Below are positions 1 through 4,538 of a DNA stretch of 6,974 nucleotides, piece by piece. The stretch covers positions 1,414 through 8,387 of the forward strand of contig PMST01000627.1 in the NCBI GenBank assembly GCA_003168295.1. The letters run 5' to 3'. Source of the stretch: Actinomycetota bacterium. Lineage in GTDB: Bacteria > Actinomycetota > Actinomycetes > Streptosporangiales > Streptosporangiaceae. Positions within the stretch are counted from its first letter, which is position 1. Every line of letters begins with the position of its first letter. Under the pieces are notes generated by a model, which had not been told where the DNA came from, searched no databases, and saw only the letters and a program-made list of their open reading frames with translations. The translations under genes were made by a program, and so were the position numbers.

Positions 1-1391
1 TCCTCGTGATCCTCGATGAACTGCATGGCCCAGGTCTTCGGCGCGCCGGTGACGGTGACCGCCCACATGTGGGTGAGCAGGGCGTCGAGCGCGTCGAACC
101 CCGGCCGGAGCTTGCCCTCGATGTGGTCCACGGTGTGGATGAGGCGGCTGTACATCTCAATCTGCCGCCGCCCGATCACCCGGACCGTGCCGGGGACGCA
201 GATCCGTGACTTGTCGTTGCGGTCGACGTCGGTGCACATGGTCAGCTCGGATTCCTCCTTGGCCGAGCCAAGCAGCGTGGCGATGTTCGCGGCATCCTCA
301 AGCGGGCCCTCGCCGCGCGCGATCGTGCCCGCGATCGGGCAGGTCTCCACCCGGTCCCCGGTGACCCGGACATACATCTCGGGCGACGCGCCGACCAGAT
401 ACTCCCCCTCGCCCAGGTTGAACAGGAACTCATAGGGGGCGGGATTGCGCTGCCGCAGCAATTCGTAGAACGCGGCCGGCGACGCGCACCGCCCGAAGAA
501 CACGTGACCGGGGGTGACCTCGAACAGGTCGCCGCAGGCGAACCGCTCCCGGGCCTGCGCCACGACCTGCGCATAGGTTCCCGGCCGCGGCTGTGGAGGC
601 AGTTCCTCAGGCCGAACGAGCCGTGCCGCTCCACCCGGGCTCGTATCTGCCGTCCGGCGGTCAAGCCCGGCCGTCGAGGTGCCCGCGACCTCGAACTCGT
701 AGGAATACCGGACCGCCTCCTCGCGCTTGCGGTCCAGCACCCAGATCTCGTCCGGCAGGTGCAGGACCAAGTCGCGCTGCCCGGCCGGGCGCTCGAGGCG
801 CAGCTTCACCGGCTCGAACTGGAACGCCAGGTCATAGCCGAAGGCCCCGTAGAGGCCGAGGTGCGGATCCTCGCAGCTGAACGCCGCCGCGACCTCTCGC
901 AGCGCGGTGAACACCGTCGGCCTGCGGCTGCGCTCCTCCTCGGTGAACTCCTGGCCGGCCTCCGGGATGACCACGGTGACCTGTGTTTCCTCGGGGGGAG
1001 CGATCCCCCCCAGGCCCCCCCTGCTTATGGGGGGGCTGCCCGCCCCCCCGTACCCCCCTGGGGAGGGGCTGCCCGCCCCCCCAGTCCCCCCTGGGGCGCC
1101 TGCCCGGCGCAGGGCCGCGCCGAGCACTGGCAGCAAGACCCGGCCGCGGTCGTTCAGGGCCCGCGCCGTGACCTGCCTGCCGGTGGCGATGATCTCCGCG
1201 CACGGGTCGGCGTAGGCCATGTGCCAGCGGCTGTAGCGGCCTGGGTACTCCATGCCCGAGCTCATCACGCCGCCGCGGCGCTCATCGACCAGGGCCGCAA
1301 TCCGGCCGAGCTCGCCGGGATTGAAAGGCGTGGCGGTACGGGTGACCCGCACGCCGCCGCGGGTCAGTAGGTCGGTACGTTCGGAGTCCAC
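1..1391 (-). CDS. trpE: Anthranilate synthase, fused TrpE(G) type, component I part (3' end outside window)
   Basis: Makes anthranilate from chorismate and glutamine (or ammonia), the first committed step of tryptophan synthesis, in the cytoplasm. The frame is open from a GTG at 1391 to the window edge: 463 full codons, no stop. Visible chorismate-binding signatures are CPIAGTIARG (about residues 351-360), ELTMCTDVDRND (382-392), the His of IHTVDHIEG (418-425) and VTGAPK (447-452). The N-terminal SSGMEYPGRYSRW (about 44-56) lies where this clade has its tryptophan-feedback region. FTEEERS, LGLYGAFGYDLAFQFEP and the WAVTVTGAPK context match, from memory, the clade of single-chain TrpE(G) proteins best known from alphaproteobacteria and also found in some streptomycetes. 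The glutamine amidotransferase half would lie beyond position 1, so the fusion is inferred. The start is supported by AGGGG 5 nt upstream. Residues about 99-132 are a low-complexity insertion listed separately. A phenazine-type PhzE is less likely because a Trp attenuator precedes the gene. Confidence 0.93.
   Translation of the reverse strand, partial: MDSERTDLLTRGGVRVTRTATPFNPGELGRIAALVDERRGGVMSSGMEYPGRYSRWHMAYADPCAEIIATGRQVTARALNDRGRVLLPVLGAALRRAGAPGGTGGAGSPSPGGYGGAGSPPISRGGLGGIAPPEETQVTVVIPEAGQEFTEEERSRRPTVFTALREVAAAFSCEDPHLGLYGAFGYDLAFQFEPVKLRLERPAGQRDLVLHLPDEIWVLDRKREEAVRYSYEFEVAGTSTAGLDRRTADTSPGGAARLVRPEELPPQPRPGTYAQVVAQARERFACGDLFEVTPGHVFFGRCASPAAFYELLRQRNPAPYEFLFNLGEGEYLVGASPEMYVRVTGDRVETCPIAGTIARGEGPLEDAANIATLLGSAKEESELTMCTDVDRNDKSRICVPGTVRVIGRRQIEMYSRLIHTVDHIEGKLRPGFDALDALLTHMWAVTVTGAPKTWAMQFIEDHE
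992..1097. repeat. GC-rich palindromic/tandem repeat block inside trpE
   Basis: This stretch consists of G and C runs. Two 33-bp units sit in tandem (1032-1064 and 1065-1097), each reading GGGGCTGCCCGCCCCCCC, three variable bases, CCCCCC, TGGGG and one base; they differ only at the variable triplet (gta versus agt) and the last base. Each unit can fold on itself (GGGGGC.../...GCCCCC). Flanking runs at 993-1010 (GGGGGG AGCGAT CCCCCC) and 1014-1035 (CCCCCCC...GGGGGGG) are also palindromic. Because 33 bp is 11 codons, the block stays in frame and encodes APGGTGGAGSP and SPGGYGGAGSP in the trpE frame. It resembles the short G-rich/C-rich hairpin repeats scattered through actinomycete genomes; that resemblance is from memory and was not searched. 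Confidence 0.85.
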
Positions 1392-1396
1392 GATGG

Positions 1397-1401
1397 CCCC
1401 T
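1397..1401 (-). promoter_or_regulatory. Ribosome binding site of trpE
   Basis: AGGGG on the minus strand ends 5 nt before the GTG at 1391. It decides the start codon. It lies about 30 nt downstream of the attenuator T tract, so it is transcribed only on read-through. Confidence 0.75.
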
Positions 1402-1431
1402 AAGTTTCGGGCCCGCTGACGGCCGGTAACG

Positions 1432-1464
1432 AAAAAGCGGCCGCCGTTCCCGGGCGGTCGCTTT
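1432..1464 (-). terminator. Rho-independent terminator of the trp attenuator (3:4 hairpin)
   Basis: AAAGCGaCCGCC pairs with GGCGGcCGCTTT: 11 pairs in a 12-bp stem with one A-C mismatch and a 7-nt loop (CGGGAAC). The 3' arm runs into TTTTT (1436-1432). It lies about 40 nt before the trpE start. Intrinsic terminators with a T tract stand out in DNA this GC-rich, which supports a real regulatory role. Confidence 0.88.
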
Positions 1465-1492
1465 CTGGTCTGACTGTGCACAACAGCGTGAG

Positions 1493-1546
1493 TCAGCGCG
1501 CCGCCTCCTGGCGGCGCCACCACTGCTGGCTAGCTGTTGTCGTCAC
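1493..1546 (-). CDS. trpL: trp leader peptide (17 aa, tandem Trp codons)
   Basis: The short frame GTG ... TGA encodes MTTTASQQWWRRQEAAR. Tandem TGG codons (positions 9-10) directly precede the 1:2 hairpin of the attenuator, and the TGA stop lies just past segment 2. The peptide itself is expected to have no function beyond sensing charged tRNA-Trp by ribosome stalling. No Shine-Dalgarno precedes the GTG. Instead a TACGCT box ends 7 nt upstream, which fits leaderless translation from the transcription start. No in-frame ATG or GTG lies between the upstream TGA and this GTG, so it is the only ordinary start available. It is too short for routine gene finders. Confidence 0.85.
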   Translation of the reverse strand: MTTTASQQWWRRQEAAR

Positions 1547-1553
1547 GGGCCAC

Positions 1554-1559
1554 AGCGTA
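1554..1559 (-). promoter_or_regulatory. Candidate -10 box of the trpL-trpE transcript
   Basis: TACGCT on the minus strand fits the actinobacterial TAnnnT pattern and ends 7 nt before the leader-peptide GTG, the spacing usual for leaderless transcripts. No good -35 is seen at 17-18 nt (TAGCGG / GTAGCG). The box lies just past the stop of the decayed upstream gene (1580). The call rests mainly on position. Confidence 0.5.
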
Positions 1560-1579
1560 GCGGATCACCCGTCCGCCCG

Positions 1580-2528
1580 CTACTCGGAGGGCAAGCAAGC
1601 CGGGCGGAGTTCGGGCATCCGCCAGGCGGTGGCCGCGGCCGCGGCCGCGATGAGCGTGGCCGCACGGCGCAGACCGCGCTGCGACGGGCTGTCCCGGCTC
1701 GGGGTGCCGCCGGCCAGGAAGTCCTCGACCATCTGCCGCACGGACGCGTCGCCGAGCAGACCGCCGTGGAAGGCGTCGACGAAGACCACGTTCTGCGGCC
1801 AGGAGCACGCCGGCAACGTGACCGCGTCGGCGAGCGGGACGACCGCGAGCCAGGGCAGGCCCGTGTCGCGGCTGATCTTCGCGAAATAGCTGGCACAGCC
1901 CCACGACTAGGACGATGACCATCACCGCAGCCGCCAGTGCCAGGGGTGAGGTGGTCTTTCCACCGAGCGCCTGACTGCGGCGGCGGTGAGGCCGTACCAC
2001 GCGCGCGCGTCGACGACGCCGACCAGCCCGGCCATCACGACGACGGCGGGCGCGTCGAGGCGTGTCATCAGGACCGAGGCCGCCGACAAGACGGCGAAGG
2101 TGACGAGCAGCCACGCCGCCGTGCGTACCGGGGGAAGCCGCCACCAGGCCTGCCCCACCCCGCCCTGGCTGAGGGCCAGCGCGGTGCCGAGCATGATGAG
2201 CACCGCGGCCAGGTACGGCCAGGAAAACGGGACGAGGGCCACGCCGAATATCAGCGTGACCACCGGCGACATCACCAGCCAGACCAGCACGGTCAGCACC
2301 GCGCACGAGCACCCCGGTGAAGCCCAGCCACGACTGGTTGAACGCGAACAGCCAGCGCAGGTCGTGGTAGGCCGCGAGCGGCGGGAGCGCCGTGACTTGC
2401 GGCGCGAGCGGTCTGGCACCGGGCGCGAGAAACGTGAGCAAGCCCGCTTCGATCATCGCGCCGCCAGCGGAGAACGCGATAAGACCCCGATGCCGGAAAA
2501 ACTCCCCGGCGACACCCGACTTCAGCAT
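1580..2528 (-). pseudogene. Decayed multi-pass membrane protein with an alpha/beta-hydrolase-like tail
   Basis: A good start exists (ATG at 2528, AGGGG 7 nt upstream, MLKSGVAGEFFRHRG...), and the frame encodes convincing sequence to about 2310 (DLRWLFAFNQSWLGFTGVL). The hydrophobic protein then continues one frame over (AVLTVLVWLVMSPVVTLIF..., about 2305 to 1970), returns to the first frame for another membrane helix (SPLALAAAVMVIVLVVG, about 1955-1903), and shifts again into YFAKISRDTG...VVPLADAVTLP...VDAFHGGLLGD and ends with TAG at 1580. Breaks are therefore near 2301-2312, 1950-1975 and 1895-1906. The tail, with an Asp in VPLADAV and a His in DAFHGG, looks like the acid and His end of an alpha/beta hydrolase, but no nucleophile elbow (GxSxG) is seen, so a hydrolase core seems deleted near 1900. 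I do not recognise a named family. Sequencing error could explain single shifts but hardly the missing core. Confidence 0.72.
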
Positions 2529-2535
2529 GCTCAAG

Positions 2536-2540
2536 CCCCT
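2536..2540 (-). promoter_or_regulatory. Ribosome binding site of the decayed membrane-protein gene
   Basis: AGGGG lies 7 nt before the ATG at 2528. It fixes the start of the pseudogene at that ATG rather than at upstream in-frame codons, whose product would lack protein-like sequence. Confidence 0.6.
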
Positions 2541-2555
2541 GCCACGCTGATTTTC

Positions 2556-2584
2556 ACCATAGCGCGCCGCAATTGCACCGGCAA
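2556..2584 (-). promoter_or_regulatory. Promoter (TTGCCG-17-TATGGT) upstream of the decayed gene
   Basis: Minus strand: TTGCCG (2584-2579), a 17-nt spacer, then TATGGT (2561-2556). Both hexamers fit a housekeeping actinobacterial promoter, and the start point would fall near 2549, giving a 5' leader of about 20 nt before the ATG at 2528. The spacer and -35 are overlapped by a perfect inverted repeat, suggesting repression. Confidence 0.65.
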
Positions 2585-2589
2585 TTGCG
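2568..2589. repeat. Inverted repeat / candidate operator
   Basis: CGCAATTGC and GCAATTGCG are perfect 9-bp arms around ACCG. Each arm contains the self-palindrome GCAATTGC, so the site can also be read as a direct repeat with a 12-bp period. It covers the -35 box and most of the spacer of the promoter at 2556-2584. AT-centred palindromes are rare in DNA this GC-rich. A DNA-binding protein site is the simplest reading; the regulator is not identifiable here. Confidence 0.55.
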
Positions 2590-2796
2590 CGACCGCGGAG
2601 CATAAACGGAGACATCCTCCGCAGCCTGCTATGAGTCCTAACCGAAGCGCGGCGGCTAGCTATGCCCGCCGCAGGCGTATATCGAGGGAGTCCGGCACGG
2701 AAAGGCACCAGGGGTACCGCGAACGCGCGGCCTGCCTGGGATCCTGGCTGCTCGGCCGATCCTGCAGGACCGCGCCACGACTAGGCCCTGGCTGGC
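2590..2796. other. Non-coding gap between XdhC-like gene and pseudogene promoter
   Basis: I see no protein-like frame here. A 7-bp perfect inverted repeat, GCGGCGG/CCGCCGC with a 10-nt loop, lies at 2649-2672. It has no T tract on either strand, so at best it is a weak terminator for the XdhC-like gene. Nothing else is recognised. Confidence 0.4.
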
Positions 2797-3396
2797 TCAG
2801 AACTCGAACCCGCCCGGGCGGCCGTTGCGGTCGGCGAGCAGGCCGGCCAGGGTGGAGATCGCGATCTCGGGCGGTGTCCGCGAGCCGATGTTGAGGCCGA
2901 TCGGCCGGTGCACGCGGGCGATCTCCTCCGCTGGGACGCTGAGTTCGGTGAGCATCTCCACGTGCGGCCCGGCGTGATGCGGGTTGCCCATGATGCCGAT
3001 CCACCTGGCCTTGGTGGCCAGCGCGTCGCGGAGCATGACGCCGAGCTCGGGCCGGTGGTGGTCGGTGACCACCAGATCCACGGAGTCGTCGAGATCGTCG
3101 GGCACCGCCGTCAGCAGGGGAAAGCCCAAGGCGGAGGCACCGGCCGCGCGCGCTTGGTCCGGCTCGAGCAGCAGGCCGCGGAACCCCATGTCCGCTCCGT
3201 ATCGCAGCAGGTAGCCGGCCACTGGCGAGGCGAAAACCGCGACCAGCGTACGCTCGCCCGTGGCGCCGGGCGTCGGGTGCGAGCCGGTGGCCGAGGTGGC
3301 CGGGCGCGCCGAGCTCGCCGGGGATGTCGGCTCCACGGCTCCGTGGGCCACGGCGCAGGCCGAGTCGTCGTCGTGATCGTGCGTGTGCTCAGTCAT
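2797..3396 (-). CDS. XdhC-family protein, C-terminal Rossmann domain only
   Basis: 199 aa. Residues about 50-195 resemble the XdhC/CoxF C-terminal (Rossmann) domain; the strongest signature is RVHRPIGLNIGSRTPPEIA (about 161-179) followed by STLAGLLADRNGRPGG. XdhC proteins help insert or sulfurate the molybdenum cofactor of xanthine-dehydrogenase-type enzymes. The N-terminal XdhC/CoxI domain of full-length members (about 300 aa or more) is absent. Residues 1-11 are His/Asp-rich (MTEHTHDHDDD), followed by a Ser/Thr/Pro/Ala linker to about 48. The usual GAGHV-type nucleotide loop reads FASPVAG (55-61), and the Gly-Ser-Arg-like motif reads IMGNPHHA (135-142), so the cofactor-binding signature is degenerate. 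The gene is divergent from the dehydratase 68 bp away, and no molybdenum hydroxylase gene is in view. A GGGAG lies 12 nt before the ATG, rather far for a ribosome binding site. Cofactor-assembly function is inferred from family only. Confidence 0.85.
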   Translation of the reverse strand: MTEHTHDHDDDSACAVAHGAVEPTSPASSARPATSATGSHPTPGATGERTLVAVFASPVAGYLLRYGADMGFRGLLLEPDQARAAGASALGFPLLTAVPDDLDDSVDLVVTDHHRPELGVMLRDALATKARWIGIMGNPHHAGPHVEMLTELSVPAEEIARVHRPIGLNIGSRTPPEIAISTLAGLLADRNGRPGGFEF

Positions 3397-3431
3397 GACA
3401 GCTAGTTTCTCCCGGCTCGGCTTCCGCCGCC

Positions 3432-3452
3432 ACGCCGCGCTGCACGCGGCGT
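3432..3452. repeat. Inverted repeat between divergent genes, candidate operator
   Basis: ACGCCGCG and CGCGGCGT form perfect 8-bp arms around CTGCA. The right arm ends on the first base of the -10 box of the dehydratase. The position suggests an operator acting on the rightward promoter and perhaps the leftward one, but GC-rich inverted repeats are common by chance here. Confidence 0.4.
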
Positions 3453-3457
3453 ATGGT
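3452..3457 (+). promoter_or_regulatory. -10 box for a leaderless dehydratase transcript
   Basis: TATGGT matches TAnnnT and ends 7 nt before GTG at 3465, so transcription would begin on or next to that codon. The alternative ATG at 3453 lies inside this box and has no ribosome binding site. No clear -35 is seen. Confidence 0.5.
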
Positions 3458-3464
3458 GGCTGAC

Positions 3465-4451
3465 GTGATCTCCCGTGACGATATCCGAGGCACCTACGAG
3501 ACGATCCGGCCTTACATCCGGCGCACCCCGGTAATCCAGGCCGACCTCAGCGAACTCGACGCGGTCTCCGGGTTCGACAGGGTCTCCGGGGTCTCTGGAG
3601 TCTCTGGAGTCTCTGGGTCGGGCCTGCCGACGGTGACGCTCAAGCTGGAGCAACTGCAGTGCGCCGGGTCGTTCAAGGCCCGCGGCGCGTTCGCGAACCT
3701 GCTGCTGCGCGACGTGCCGGCCGCGGGCGTGGTCGCCGCCTCGGGCGGCAACCACGGCGTGGCCGTCGCCTACGCTGCGCACCGGCGGGGCGTACCCGCC
3801 AAGATCTTCGTCCCCACCGTGTCCGCCCCGGCCAAGGTGGAGCGCATCCGCGCGCTCGGCGCGGACCTGGTCGTCACCGGCGAGCGTTACGCCGACGCGC
3901 TGGCCGCCGCCCAGGCCTGGGTGAGCAGTTCCGGCGCGATGGACGTGCACGCCTTCGACCAGCGCGAGACCCTGCTGGGCCAGGGCACGCTCGCCCTCGA
4001 GCTGGCCGGGCAGGCCGGTGACCTGGACACGGTGCTGGTCCCTGTCGGCGGCGGCGGGCTGATCGCGGGCATCGCCTCCTATTTCGCGGGGACCGTACGC
4101 GTCATCGGGGTCGAGCCGGACGGCGCGCCCACCCTGTCCTACGCGCGGGCCCAGGGCCGCCCGGCTGACGCCCCAGCCGGCAGCGTCGCGGCGGACGCGC
4201 TGGCCCCGCGGCGCGTCGGCGACCTGGTGTTCCCCATCACCCAGTCCTACGTCGAGGACGTCGTGCTCGTCGACGACACCTCGATCCTGGCCGCCCAGCA
4301 GGCTCTGTGGCGGGCGCTGCGGGTCGCCGCCGAACCTGCCGCCTCGGTCGGCATCGCGGCCCTGCTGGCCGGCGCCTACAAGCCCGCGCCGGGCGAGCGC
4401 GTCGCGGTCGTGATCAGCGGCGCCAACATGGCGCCCTCCCAGCTTGGCTGA
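3465..4451 (+). CDS. PLP-dependent threonine/serine dehydratase
   Basis: 328 aa from GTG at 3465 (332 from ATG at 3453). A fold-type II PLP enzyme that deaminates threonine to 2-oxobutanoate and/or serine to pyruvate in the cytoplasm. The PLP lysine is in GSFKARGA (about K71). The substrate loop ASGGNHGVA is about residues 92-100, the phosphate-binding GGGGLIAG about 195-202, and SGAN near the C-terminus (about 318-321) contacts the pyridine ring in this family. There is no C-terminal ACT regulatory domain, so this resembles the short catabolic or racemase-like forms rather than the isoleucine-regulated biosynthetic IlvA. Serine racemase activity cannot be excluded. GTG 3465 is preferred because a -10 box and a GGTGG lie just upstream and the protein then begins MISRDDIRGTY, a usual family start. 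Residues about 34-51 are a Val-Ser-Gly repeat between strands, absent from the core fold. Confidence 0.92.
   Translation: MISRDDIRGTYETIRPYIRRTPVIQADLSELDAVSGFDRVSGVSGVSGVSGSGLPTVTLKLEQLQCAGSFKARGAFANLLLRDVPAAGVVAASGGNHGVAVAYAAHRRGVPAKIFVPTVSAPAKVERIRALGADLVVTGERYADALAAAQAWVSSSGAMDVHAFDQRETLLGQGTLALELAGQAGDLDTVLVPVGGGGLIAGIASYFAGTVRVIGVEPDGAPTLSYARAQGRPADAPAGSVAADALAPRRVGDLVFPITQSYVEDVVLVDDTSILAAQQALWRALRVAAEPAASVGIAALLAGAYKPAPGERVAVVISGANMAPSQLG
3564..3617 (+). repeat. 9-bp in-frame microsatellite (Val-Ser-Gly units) in the dehydratase
   Basis: Six 9-bp units in one register: GTCTCCGGG, TTCGACAGG (diverged), GTCTCCGGG, GTCTCTGGA, GTCTCTGGA, GTCTCTGGG. They encode VSG, FDR, VSG, VSG, VSG, VSG. 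Two adjacent units are identical, which suggests recent slippage. Changes in copy number would keep the frame. Confidence 0.9.
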
Positions 4452-4538
4452 CCGCGGGTACCAGTGCCGTTCGGAAAATTGAGACTTTGACGGAACGGAC
4501 ACTGGATCTCGCGCTGAGATACGAGACACTTGCTAACT
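4452..4538 (+). promoter_or_regulatory. Spacer between dehydratase and DUF4032 gene, possible promoter
   Basis: This spacer is less GC-rich than its surroundings. It contains TTGAGA (4479-4484) and TTGACG (4487-4492), both -35-like, but no matching TAnnnT box at 16-18 nt. The DUF4032 gene probably has its own promoter here, though the exact site is not shown. No hairpin terminator is seen. Confidence 0.3.

Larger units (their letters stand above)
1432..1546 (-). promoter_or_regulatory. trp operon transcription attenuator (leader RNA)
   Basis: The minus-strand RNA carries four mutually exclusive segments. Segment 1 (1517-1510, GCGCCGCC) pairs perfectly with segment 2 (1505-1498, GGCGGCGC) across an AGGA loop and begins immediately after the second Trp codon. 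Segment 3 (1464-1453) pairs with segment 4 (1445-1434) to form the terminator. Segment 2 can instead pair with the GCGaCCGCC part of segment 3 (8 pairs with one bulged A), which would break the terminator. A ribosome stalled on the Trp codons at 1522-1517 would cover segment 1 and leave 2:3 free, giving read-through into trpE. The architecture is classical; a trp attenuator ahead of a trpEG gene has been described in Streptomyces venezuelae (recalled, not looked up). The alternative pairings were worked out by eye without energy calculation. Confidence 0.88.

Noticed and set aside
992..1097. CRISPR-like or terminator array
   Set aside because: The repeats are contiguous G/C palindromes without spacers, lie inside a coding frame and have no T tract.
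504..1370. Long open frame on the plus strand opposite trpE (288 codons)
   Set aside because: It is the antisense shadow of trpE in high-GC DNA: Arg/Ala/Pro/Gly-rich with no recognisable domain, while the minus strand carries clear chorismate-enzyme motifs.
2649..2672. Intrinsic terminator after the XdhC-like gene
   Set aside because: 7-bp stem with a 10-nt loop and no T tract; such repeats arise often in DNA of this composition.
1530..2708. Single 392-aa gene on the minus strand
   Set aside because: Only parts of this frame are protein-like; the middle and end are Arg-rich out-of-frame sequence, while the natural protein continues in another frame. Treated as a pseudogene.
3402..4529. Long open frame on the minus strand opposite the dehydratase (375 codons)
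   Set aside because: Antisense shadow of a well-supported PLP enzyme; its composition (RGGDARGRHV-like) is not protein-like.
4530..4532. TTG start for the DUF4032 gene
   Set aside because: TTG is rarer, there is no clear ribosome binding site, and the GTG at 4539 gives the family-like start MRFVFT. It cannot be fully excluded.
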